NCBI GenBank assembly: GCA_900772695.1
Contig: CAAGRO010000239.1
Coordinates: forward strand, 1-16,538
Direction of reading: 5' to 3'
DNA: 16,538 nt
DNA from: an uncultured Oribacterium sp.
GTDB taxonomy: Bacteria > Bacillota > Clostridia > Lachnospirales > Lachnospiraceae
The notes under the pieces are model-generated. The model had not been told where the DNA came from, made no database searches, and saw only the letters and a program-made list of their open reading frames with translations. The position numbers were made by a program, and so were the translations under genes. Every line of letters begins with the position of its first letter. Within the stretch, counting starts at the first letter, position 1. Below are positions 4,719 through 12,538 of the stretch, piece after piece.

Positions 4719-7058
4719 ATGAGTGCAGCAGATAAGAAAATGAATTACCGTGATGTGGTTCAGCCGAACTATCGTCATGTTGGTAAATATACCCCGAGAA
4801 TCGATGCCAAGGATATCGTAACCGGACATGCAACCTATCTGGATGATTTTAATGTTCCTGGTCAGCTGTATGGCAAGACTTTACGTTCACCGTATCCGCA
4901 TGCAAAGATTCTGTCCATCGATGCGACGAAGGCAGAGGCACTTCCGGGAGTACGTGCGGTCGTGACCTATAAGAATGCGCCGGAGCAGTGGGGACTCGGC
5001 CTTCCGGTACATCGTCATCTTCTCGAGGATGAGGTATGGTGCGTCGGTGACGTCGTCGCACTGGTCGCCGCGGATACGCTGGAAATCGCAGAGGAAGCAC
5101 TCGATCTGATCGACGTCGAGTATAAGAAGCTTCCGGCTGTATTTAATGCGGAGGACGCCCTGAAGGAAGGGGCACCGCAGCTTTATAAGAGATTCCCTGG
5201 AAATCATGTAGATAATGGTATCAAGTATTTCCAGCCGGATGGTCCGTGGTGGCAGATCCGCCGAGGCGATCCGGAGGCAGCCTTTGCAGAGTGTGCCTAT
5301 GTTGCAGAGGATCGCGTTGAGTTCGATAAGATGCCGTCACCGGCCGCGCCGGAGACACCGTCAGCCATCGCAAAGTGGACGGGAGGAACCGACTATACCC
5401 TGTGGGCATCTTCTCAGTCTTCCCATATCCTGAAACTGATGGCCGAGGGCCGTATCGACCATTCAAACTTCGATGTTCGTACGTTCAATGTCGGCGGTTC
5501 TTATGGTAATAAGCAGTCCCTGATGACGACCGTCCTTTCCGCATGTATGCTGTCCCGTGTGACCAGTAAGCCGGTAAAGGTAGTCATGACCAAGGAAGAG
5601 CAGTTGACCTGCTATGAGGTTCGTCTCGGATCCATCATGAATGCCAAGATCGGTATCACGAAGGATGGCATCGTAAATGCGATTAAGGGCAAGTGGCTGG
5701 TAGATACCGGATCCATCGCAGACTCGATTCAGGGCCAGGTCGGTGTCGGTCTCGGCGAGGCGCAGCTCGTATGTGCGAAGTGCGCAAACTGGGATATGGA
5801 TTCTGAAATTGCCGTTACGAATCGGCAGGCAGCCGGCATCGTACGTGGTTATGGCGGACAGGAGCTGAACAGCTGTCTCGAGCGTCTCATGGCGACTGCG
5901 ATGAAGGAAGGAAATCTCAATCCGCTTGACGTGTTTAAGAAGAATTACGTGGCACCGGGTGATCGCTTCCAGTGGCGTGATGGTCGCTGGTGGCAGTCCA
6001 GATCCTCGATGTTCTTCCCGGAAGCGATGCAGGGTGCTGCGGATCGTTTCGACTGGGATAAGAAGTGGGTCGGCTGGAATAAGCCGTACTGGGTAAGCCC
6101 GGATGGCAAGAAGGCCAGAGGCGTCGGTATGGGCGTTATCGGTAATGCCGATATCAATGAGGATAATACAGAGTGTATCTGTCGTATCATCCCGGATCTC
6201 GTAGGTAAGCCGAGAGCATCGAAGACGGTGATCGAGATGGATGTTACCGAGTCTGGTATGGGTACGAGATCAAATGTAGTCAAGCAGGTGGCAGAAATCC
6301 TTAATGTGCCGGTAGAGACGGTCTATATCACGGATCCTGGTTCGAAGTATAATCCTTCCAACTATGGTCTTTGCGGTTCCAGAGGTACGATCACGACCGG
6401 TAAGGCGGCGACACTGGCAGCGATGGAGTGTAAGCAGAAAGCTCTGGAGCTCGCAGCGACGCACTTCCACAGATCCATCGACCAGATGGAAACGAAGGAC
6501 TATATGGTTTATGTGCGAGATACACCTGAGCTTATGGTTCCGATGTTTAAGCTCTGCGATAAGGAGCTTTCCATCTGTGGATATGGTAAGCACCTGGAGC
6601 TCTTCAATATTCCGAGCTGTATCGCGGTGTTCGTCGATGTCGAGGTCGACCTCGAGACGGGTCGTCAGCGCTTACTTCATATCGGTGCAGGAACGGATAT
6701 CGGACAGATTCTCGATCCGAAGGCGGTGGAGATGCAGCTGCATGGTGGCATCGGATCTGCCTGCGTAGATACAGCGTCGATGGAGGAATGCTTACAGGAT
6801 CCGATCACCGGACGTCTGGTGACCGCAAGCATGCTCGAGTATAAGATGAGAACCTTTAATGAGTTCCCGACCTATGACGCATACGTCATGGAATCGCAGA
6901 TCGATACCTATGTATTTAAGGCACTCGGCATCGGTGAAGTATCCGGTGCGGCACTCGGTGGTGCAGTTCTGATGGCGATTTCCAATGCAACCGGAAAGGA
7001 TATCAAGACCTACCCTGCAACGCCTGGCGTGATTCTGAGCGCCATCGGCAAGGCATAA
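4719..7058 (+). CDS. Molybdenum hydroxylase, Moco-binding large subunit (xanthine oxidase family)
   Basis: A 779-residue catalytic subunit, the usual stand-alone length. Residues 20-140 form the a/b-hammerhead (GHATYLDDFNVPGQLYGKTL) and the rest the Moco domains. Recognisable positions are SSQSS (Q233), VGGSYGNKQ (258-266) where GGGFGGK is usual, VRGYGGQE (375-382), ESGMG (511-515) where GQG is usual, GSRGTITTGKA, and the C-terminal GIGE with the expected catalytic Glu at E740. E212 (PETPSAIA) lines up with the xanthine dehydrogenase active-site Glu of HFYLET, but the preceding aromatic/His residues are Pro/Ala. The AYxCSFR loop of CO dehydrogenase is absent. The enzyme should hydroxylate, or in reverse dehydroxylate, a carbon next to a heteroatom or on an aromatic thioester. 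The substrate is not deducible. AAGGAGG lies 9 bases upstream of the ATG. Confidence 0.93.
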   Translation: MSAADKKMNYRDVVQPNYRHVGKYTPRIDAKDIVTGHATYLDDFNVPGQLYGKTLRSPYPHAKILSIDATKAEALPGVRAVVTYKNAPEQWGLGLPVHRHLLEDEVWCVGDVVALVAADTLEIAEEALDLIDVEYKKLPAVFNAEDALKEGAPQLYKRFPGNHVDNGIKYFQPDGPWWQIRRGDPEAAFAECAYVAEDRVEFDKMPSPAAPETPSAIAKWTGGTDYTLWASSQSSHILKLMAEGRIDHSNFDVRTFNVGGSYGNKQSLMTTVLSACMLSRVTSKPVKVVMTKEEQLTCYEVRLGSIMNAKIGITKDGIVNAIKGKWLVDTGSIADSIQGQVGVGLGEAQLVCAKCANWDMDSEIAVTNRQAAGIVRGYGGQELNSCLERLMATAMKEGNLNPLDVFKKNYVAPGDRFQWRDGRWWQSRSSMFFPEAMQGAADRFDWDKKWVGWNKPYWVSPDGKKARGVGMGVIGNADINEDNTECICRIIPDLVGKPRASKTVIEMDVTESGMGTRSNVVKQVAEILNVPVETVYITDPGSKYNPSNYGLCGSRGTITTGKAATLAAMECKQKALELAATHFHRSIDQMETKDYMVYVRDTPELMVPMFKLCDKELSICGYGKHLELFNIPSCIAVFVDVEVDLETGRQRLLHIGAGTDIGQILDPKAVEMQLHGGIGSACVDTASMEECLQDPITGRLVTASMLEYKMRTFNEFPTYDAYVMESQIDTYVFKALGIGEVSGAALGGAVLMAISNATGKDIKTYPATPGVILSAIGKA

Positions 7059-7076
7059 TCGAAGGAGGAACCGATC

Positions 7077-9455
7077 GTGAGAAATTTTGATTATGAGAGT
7101 GCGGCTTCTTTTGAAGAGGCCAGCACGTTATTAAAGAATACAGAATCCGGTAAGGCAGTGGCCATCGCCGGAGGTACAGACCTCGTCGGTGTGATGAAGG
7201 AAAAGATCCTGAAGAAGGCACCGGAGAAGGTTGTCAATCTGAAAACCATCCAGGAAGGAAATTATATTAAAGAGGAAGGAAATGCGATCGAAATCGGTGC
7301 CCTGACGAAACTGACACAGATCGTGGAGAGTCCGGAGCTGACGGAGGGAGCAGCGGCAGTTCAGGAAGCAGCGAAATCCATCGCTTCTCCGATCATCCGT
7401 AACGAAGGAACCATCGGTGGTAATCTCTGTCAGGATGTGCGTTGCTGGTTCTACCGCTATCCGAATGGCGTCGGTGGAAGACTCGACTGTGCGCGTAAGG
7501 GTGGTGAAGAGTGCTTCGCGATTCAGGGGCAGAACCGCTATCACTCCATCTATGGTGGCATGAAGACCGGTTTTACACCATGTTCCCATGAGTGCCCTGG
7601 CAATACGGATATTCCGGGATACATGGCGAAGTTGCGTGAAGGCGACTGGGATGGCGCTGCCAGAATCTTCCTCGAGTACAATCCGATGCCGATGGTTACC
7701 TCCAGGGTATGTCCGCATAACTGTCAGCTGAAGTGCAATCAGAATCAGCACGGCGATCCGGTCGATATCCATGCCGTAGAGCGTTCACTCGGCGACTATA
7801 TCATCGCGCATTATGATGACTATTTTAAGGCACCGGAACAGGAGTCTGGTAAAAAGGTGGCCATCGTCGGAGCAGGCCCTGGTGGTCTGACTGCAGCATA
7901 TTATCTCCGTCGTGCCGGTGAAAAGGTCGTGGTATATGATCGTATGGAGAAGGCGGGTGGTGTTCTTCAGTATGGTATCCCACACTATCGTCTGCCGAAG
8001 GACATCGTTGACGGATATGCCGCTCAGCTTGAAAAGATGGGTGTCGAGTTCCGGATGAATACGGAAATCGGTAAGGACATCACCCTCGATCAGCTGGATC
8101 AGGAATACGATGCCATCTACCTCGGTACAGGTGCGTGGAAGCAGCCGCTTCTCGGTATCGGTGGTGAGGAGCTGACACAGTTCGGTCTGAATTTCCTCGT
8201 CGATGTCAATACCTATCTCCAGAAGGCCATCGGTAATGATATTCTCGTCTGTGGTGGCGGTAATGTTGCGATGGATGTTGCAATGACCGCAAAGCGTCTC
8301 GGTGCGAAATCCGTGAAGCTGGTTTGTCTCGAGCAGGCAGATGAGATGCCGGCGACAGAAGAAGATGTCAGCAGAGCGAAGGAAGAAGGCGTCGAAATCT
8401 TTAATGGCTGGGGTCTTTCCAGAGTACTGACGGATGCAGACGGTAAGGTCAACGGACTCGAGTCCATGAAGTGTACCTCCGTACGAAATGCAGAGGGCAG
8501 ATTTGATCCGCAGTATGATTACGACACGAAGATGAACTTTGCGTCGGATTATATCATCCTCGCTACCGGACAGCGTGTCGATATCAGCTTCCTCGGCGAG
8601 AACTTCCTGTCTCAGGTGAAGAGCCCGAGAGGTCTGATCGATGCCGATCTCGAGACTGCGAAGACCTCGAATCCGAAGATCTATGCAGGTGGTGATGCGG
8701 TTACCGGACCGAACCTCGCCATCAAGGCGATTCATGGTGGACGTGTTGCAGCCATCACGATCAATAAGGATCTCGGCGTAGAAGAGTATCACTGGCCGCA
8801 GACGAAGGGATTCCTTCACTTTGATAAGGACGCCATCAAGGAAACGACGATGCATGTTCTTCCGGAGCGGGCGGTATCCGAGCGGACACTGAGTGACGAG
8901 GATACGGGATCCTTTACACCGGAAACAGCCATCCAGGAAGCCGGCAGATGTATGGACTGCGGATGTTATTCGGTGAATGCTTCCGACCTTTCACCGGTGA
9001 TGGTGATGATGGATGCGGAACTGATTACAACGGAGAAAACCATTCGGTCGAAGGATTTCTTTACAACGAAACTCAAGGCATACGATATGCTGAATCCGGG
9101 TGAGCTGATCAAGGCAGTTCGTTTTGAAAAGCTGGATGGATATACGACCGGCTATGACAAATTCAGAGTACGTGATTCGATCGACTTCGCAATTGCATCT
9201 CTCGCATATGCGTATAAGCTCGAGGATGGGGTGATCCGTGATGTGAAGCTGGTTCTGGGTGCAGTGGCACCGGTTCCGCTGGTACGACCGGAGGTAGAAG
9301 CGTTCCTGATCGGAAAGAAACCGACGAAGGAAGTTGCTGCTGAGGCTGCAGAGATCGCTGTAAAGGATGCTGCACCGCTTCAGTATAACGCCTATAAGGT
9401 GCAGGAAGTCAGAGCACTCATCTCAAATCTCGTAGAGCAGATGGCAAACGCATAA
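7077..9455 (+). CDS. Molybdenum hydroxylase FAD subunit with an inserted GltD-like NAD(P)H oxidoreductase
   Basis: A 792-residue fusion read from a GTG start with AAGGAGGA 7 bases upstream. Residues 1-161 are the N-terminal FAD-binding part of a CoxM/HcrB/PaoB-type subunit: AGGTDL (31-36), GTIGGNLCQ (111-119) and GQNRYHSIYGG (151-161). Residues about 162-628 are a GltD-like module: Fe-S cysteines C169, C173, C212, C216 and C220; an FAD loop VAIVGAGPGGLTAAYYL (262-278); an NAD(P) loop VCGGGNVAMDVAMTA (391-405); AGGDAVTGPN (537-546); and the closing GRCMDCG. The original FAD subunit resumes at CYSVNASDLSP (630-640) and ends with a CO_deh_flav_C-type domain (about 660-785). C123, C138, C146 and probably C630 match the spacing of the extra 4Fe-4S cluster in HcrB and PaoB. 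The module likely links NAD(P)H to the molybdenum site. Typical FAD subunits are about 270-330 residues. Confidence 0.93.
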   Translation: MRNFDYESAASFEEASTLLKNTESGKAVAIAGGTDLVGVMKEKILKKAPEKVVNLKTIQEGNYIKEEGNAIEIGALTKLTQIVESPELTEGAAAVQEAAKSIASPIIRNEGTIGGNLCQDVRCWFYRYPNGVGGRLDCARKGGEECFAIQGQNRYHSIYGGMKTGFTPCSHECPGNTDIPGYMAKLREGDWDGAARIFLEYNPMPMVTSRVCPHNCQLKCNQNQHGDPVDIHAVERSLGDYIIAHYDDYFKAPEQESGKKVAIVGAGPGGLTAAYYLRRAGEKVVVYDRMEKAGGVLQYGIPHYRLPKDIVDGYAAQLEKMGVEFRMNTEIGKDITLDQLDQEYDAIYLGTGAWKQPLLGIGGEELTQFGLNFLVDVNTYLQKAIGNDILVCGGGNVAMDVAMTAKRLGAKSVKLVCLEQADEMPATEEDVSRAKEEGVEIFNGWGLSRVLTDADGKVNGLESMKCTSVRNAEGRFDPQYDYDTKMNFASDYIILATGQRVDISFLGENFLSQVKSPRGLIDADLETAKTSNPKIYAGGDAVTGPNLAIKAIHGGRVAAITINKDLGVEEYHWPQTKGFLHFDKDAIKETTMHVLPERAVSERTLSDEDTGSFTPETAIQEAGRCMDCGCYSVNASDLSPVMVMMDAELITTEKTIRSKDFFTTKLKAYDMLNPGELIKAVRFEKLDGYTTGYDKFRVRDSIDFAIASLAYAYKLEDGVIRDVKLVLGAVAPVPLVRPEVEAFLIGKKPTKEVAAEAAEIAVKDAAPLQYNAYKVQEVRALISNLVEQMANA
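7560..8957 (+). other. GltD-like domain inserted within the FAD subunit
   Basis: This marks the inserted module (about residues 162-627). It starts with a Fer4_20-like stretch (CSHECPGNTDIPGYM, then RVCPHNCQLKC) and continues as a two-dinucleotide-binding-site flavoprotein as in the glutamate synthase small subunit. GltD normally has further N-terminal cysteines that are missing here. Removing the insertion would leave an ordinary FAD subunit junction of the form NRYHxIxGG...CYxVNxSDL, so the boundaries are sharp. The reading frame is continuous. Confidence 0.85.
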
Positions 9456-9469
9456 AGTCGTGTGTTTAA

Positions 9470-9503
9470 AGCGAGCCCCGTCCATGACGGGGACTCGCTC
9501 TTT
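9470..9503 (+). terminator. Intrinsic terminator after the molybdenum enzyme operon
   Basis: AGCGAGCCCCGTC (9470-9482) pairs with GACGGGGACTCGCT (9486-9499) over 13 bp with a single bulged A and a 3-base loop, followed by CTTT. GC-rich and stable, but the T tract is short, so read-through into the transporter operon is possible. Confidence 0.7.
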
Positions 9504-9571
9504 CCAAAGCAAACATCGTTAAAAAAATAACGTGCGCACAACAATAGAATTTTTCTTTGAAGGGAGGGTGT
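9504..9571 (+). promoter_or_regulatory. Short control region ahead of the transporter operon
   Basis: It contains the inverted repeat CGTTA-N6-TAACG (9517-9532), a candidate operator, and a possible -10 box TAGAAT (9545-9550) with no convincing -35 partner. The ribosome binding site AGGGAGG is at 9561-9567. Confidence 0.3.
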
Positions 9572-10813
9572 ATGGATTATATGAAGAAAAGATGGACGGT
9601 TGTAGTAGCCAGCTGCATCGTCAACGTCTTTATCGGTATTACGTACTGCTGGAGTATCTTCCAGTCCGGATTTATGAGTGAGTCGGAAGAAATTTTCGGT
9701 GCGACAGTGGTGGCTTCTTCGCTGGCACTGGCATTTACCTTTAATACAGGTGTCGGGCCGATCACCATGATTACCGGCGGTGCGATGAAGAAAAAATTTG
9801 GTGCCGGAGGCGTCATCAAAATCGGAGCGGTGCTGACCTTACTGGGTCTTCTGATGACGAGCATGGCACACAGTGTGCCGATGGTATGGATCGGCTTCGG
9901 CATCATCGCCGGTTTCGGTGTCGGCATGATCAATGGTATCACGACCACCAACACCGGATTATGGTTCCCGGAAATGCGCGGTACGATTGCAGGTCTTACA
10001 ACCGCTTTCTTCGGACTGGGGTCCATTCTTTTCCCGTTCGTGCTGAGACCTCTGATCGGCAGCATTGGCGTACTGAAGACCTTCATGATACTTGCCATCC
10101 TGATCGGCATCGTCGCATTTATCTGTGGATTCTTCATCTCGGCTCCACCGGAAGGCTGGTTGCCGGATGGATACGTACCACCTGCACCGAAGAAAAATGG
10201 TCCGGCACCTAGGAATTACAGCTGGAATGAAATGATCCGGGACAAACGTTATTATGTAGCTGTGATCGCGTTCCTCTGCTTCTCGTCAGCCGGTCTCTTC
10301 GTGATTCAATCGGCGACCGGAATGGCGAAGACCATCGGCGGACTACCGAAGGAGAGCGCACTCGTGGCGTATACGGTATCGTTCATCGGTATCGCGAATT
10401 CCGGTGGTCGTCTTCTCTGGGGTACGATTTCAGATAAGATCGGACGCTATAAGGCGCTGATGGCGATGGGCTGCCTCGTGGCGATCAGTGGTTTCTGCTT
10501 ATCGCGCGTAAATCAGTCGTATGGAATGTTCCTGATTTTTGCTATGCTGATTGCAGCATGTTATGGTGGTTCCATGGGTGTATATCCGGCGCTGACGGCA
10601 GATAATTTCGGACCGAAGAACAATGGTATCAATTACGGCATCATGTTTATCGGTTTCGCGCTCGGCGGCTATGTCGGACCGAAGTTCTTTACGAGTCTGA
10701 TGGAGCAGTCCGGTGGATCCTATGCGATGCCGCTGACGATCGTCGGTGTATTTGGCATCGTGGCGATCGTGCTGATTTTCCTTCTCGTAAAGTTCAGAGA
10801 TAGTATGAAGTAA
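9572..10813 (+). CDS. MFS transporter, OFA (oxalate/formate antiporter-like) family
   Basis: A 413-residue integral membrane carrier with about 12 hydrophobic segments. The N-terminus (KRWTVVVASCIVNVFIGITY, then CWSIFQ) is the OFA family's first helix. Further family marks are GPITMITGGAMKKKFG between helices 2 and 3, MINGITTTNTGLWFPEMRG, and a central loop with APPEGWLPDGY. Known OFA members move small carboxylates such as oxalate and formate, often as exchangers. Here it probably imports the substrate or exchanges it for product. The open frame begins at a TTG at 9557, but that lies upstream of the ribosome binding site (9561-9567), so I chose the ATG at 9572; ATG 9581 is also possible. Sixteen bases separate it from the acyl-CoA synthetase gene, so both are likely in one operon. 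The substrate is unproven. Confidence 0.9.
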   Translation: MDYMKKRWTVVVASCIVNVFIGITYCWSIFQSGFMSESEEIFGATVVASSLALAFTFNTGVGPITMITGGAMKKKFGAGGVIKIGAVLTLLGLLMTSMAHSVPMVWIGFGIIAGFGVGMINGITTTNTGLWFPEMRGTIAGLTTAFFGLGSILFPFVLRPLIGSIGVLKTFMILAILIGIVAFICGFFISAPPEGWLPDGYVPPAPKKNGPAPRNYSWNEMIRDKRYYVAVIAFLCFSSAGLFVIQSATGMAKTIGGLPKESALVAYTVSFIGIANSGGRLLWGTISDKIGRYKALMAMGCLVAISGFCLSRVNQSYGMFLIFAMLIAACYGGSMGVYPALTADNFGPKNNGINYGIMFIGFALGGYVGPKFFTSLMEQSGGSYAMPLTIVGVFGIVAIVLIFLLVKFRDSMK

Positions 10814-10829
10814 AGAAAAGACAGGTTTT

Positions 10830-12524
10830 ATGATGGACAAATCGCAGTTGATCGAAAATCAAAAAAACGATGATCCATATCGATGCTCCATTTCGAATCG
10901 GACGCTGGGAGAGCTGATTCATCTTCAGGCCTCCCGGTATCCGGACCATCTCGCGGTGATAGATTATCTGCATGATCGACGCCTCACGTATCAGGAACTC
11001 GATACAGTCAGTGATGATCTGGCGAAGGGGCTGATTCATCTGGGGCTCAGGCAGGGCGATCATGTGGCGGTGATCATCGATAACTGCTGGGAGCATGTCG
11101 TCACGAAGCTCGCCATCTCGAAGGCTGGTGGAGTGCTCGTCAATGTGAATATCCATGAAAAAGCGGATATGCTGCGACGGCTTCTGGAGAATACTGAATG
11201 CAGCATAATGATCATAAAGCAGCGGATGAAAAACCGGGATCACATGGAGATGCTGTATGAAATCTGTCCGGAACTGAAGACGCAGACTGCCGGCAGGCTG
11301 CAGACAGTATTGCTGCCGAAGCTTCGGCATATCATCGTGACCGGTGGGGGAGGAGCGGAAGGCTGTGCATGGCAGCTGAATGAGATCCTGAAGGCAGGAG
11401 AACAGTGCTCCGACCAGCTGCTGGAAGATCGGGCGAAGCAGCTGGACATGGACCAGACCGCCACGATCATCCATACATCCGGATCGAGCGGTACCCCGAA
11501 AGGCGTTCCGCTGACGCATCGACAGATGATGCTGAATGCACTCGAACATGTGTACTTTATGAAGATGACGACAGATGACCGGCTGTGTGTGACAGCTCCG
11601 CTGTTCCACTCGCTGGGCTGCATTGGAAGCATGCTGACGACACTGATGGCCGGTGCTACGATGGTGCTGTTTGATGATCTGAAGCATGAGGGTGTGCTGG
11701 AGCTTCTGGTGAAGGAAAAGTGTACGGTGATGAGCTGCGTTCCGACGATTCTCCTTCGACTGATGCATCATGCAGAAGAAATCGGAGGTGAGCAGAAGCT
11801 CCATCTTCGTCTCTGCGTGATCGCCGGAGCGAGCTGTCCGGAGGAGGTGTTCCGACATGCATCGGAGGTTCTGCATATCGATCATTTCATGGTGATGTAT
11901 GGGATGACGGAAGCAGGACCAGGGATCAGTAGCACAGAGCTACAGGATCCACTTCGGATGGTGTCAACGACCGTCGGCCGTTTCTGGCCCATGGTTGAGT
12001 GGAAGATTCGCGACCTCGCTACCGGTATCACGCTGGGAGAGAATCAGGTCGGTGAAATCTGTATCAAGGGCCCCTGTGTTACGGCGGGGTATATTCGGAA
12101 CATCGAAGAAACAGAAAAAGCGTTCGAGGATGGATGGCTTCGCACCGGAGACATCGCTACAGTGGATCGGGATGGCATCATCCGTCTGAAAGGAAGATGC
12201 AAGGATATCATCATCCGGGGTGGAGAGAACATCAGTCCGAAGGAAATCGAAGACTTTTTACGCCAGCATCCGAAAATCGAGGATGCCTGTGTTGTGGGCG
12301 CGCCGAATCGTGAATTCGGTGAGAGTGTCTATGCATTTCTGATCCTGAAGCCGGAGCAGGAACTATGCCTGGAAGAACTACGGAGTGACTGTAAAGGGAA
12401 GATTTCAACCATCAAGATTCCGGAAGAAATCGAAATCCTGCAGCAGTTTCCACTGACCGGCTCCGGTAAGATTGCAAAGGAAGAGCTGAAGAAGATAGCA
12501 GCTGAGCATACGAGATTCAGCTGA
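10830..12524 (+). CDS. Acyl-CoA synthetase (AMP-forming, ANL superfamily)
   Basis: A 564-residue cytosolic ligase that activates a carboxylic acid with ATP to an acyl-adenylate and then to the CoA thioester. Motifs: the phosphate loop HTSGSSGTPKGVPLTH (215-230), YGMTEAGPGIS (357-367), GWLRTGDIATVDRDG (435-449), the hinge KGRCKDIIIRGGENISPKEI (454-473), and the C-terminal catalytic lysine in PLTGSGKIAKEEL (K547). The set resembles medium-chain fatty acid, cyclohexanecarboxylate and aryl-CoA ligases; the sequence does not fix the acid. The start is ATGATG at 10830/10833 with a weak AGACAGG upstream, consistent with translation following the transporter gene. The CoA-transferase follows 14 bases downstream. 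Its presence next to a molybdenum hydroxylase suggests that the substrate is handled as a CoA thioester. Confidence 0.92.
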   Translation: MMDKSQLIENQKNDDPYRCSISNRTLGELIHLQASRYPDHLAVIDYLHDRRLTYQELDTVSDDLAKGLIHLGLRQGDHVAVIIDNCWEHVVTKLAISKAGGVLVNVNIHEKADMLRRLLENTECSIMIIKQRMKNRDHMEMLYEICPELKTQTAGRLQTVLLPKLRHIIVTGGGGAEGCAWQLNEILKAGEQCSDQLLEDRAKQLDMDQTATIIHTSGSSGTPKGVPLTHRQMMLNALEHVYFMKMTTDDRLCVTAPLFHSLGCIGSMLTTLMAGATMVLFDDLKHEGVLELLVKEKCTVMSCVPTILLRLMHHAEEIGGEQKLHLRLCVIAGASCPEEVFRHASEVLHIDHFMVMYGMTEAGPGISSTELQDPLRMVSTTVGRFWPMVEWKIRDLATGITLGENQVGEICIKGPCVTAGYIRNIEETEKAFEDGWLRTGDIATVDRDGIIRLKGRCKDIIIRGGENISPKEIEDFLRQHPKIEDACVVGAPNREFGESVYAFLILKPEQELCLEELRSDCKGKISTIKIPEEIEILQQFPLTGSGKIAKEELKKIAAEHTRFS

Positions 12525-12538
12525 AGAAAGGATAAACT

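Noticed and set aside
4719..7058. Aerobic-type CO dehydrogenase large subunit
   Set aside because: The AYxCSFR active-site loop of form I CoxL is absent, and the gene context (CoA enzymes) does not fit.
7785..8855. 356-codon minus-strand open frame
   Set aside because: Antisense shadow of the inserted GltD-like domain; no motif and no ribosome binding site support.
7077..9455. The FAD/GltD protein as an assembly chimera or frameshift artefact
   Set aside because: The reading frame is continuous over 792 codons, both halves of the host domain are complete around the insertion, and composition does not change at the joins. Read-level checks are still worthwhile.
10794..11885. 363-codon minus-strand open frame
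   Set aside because: Antisense to the acyl-CoA synthetase; His/Gln-rich low-information translation.
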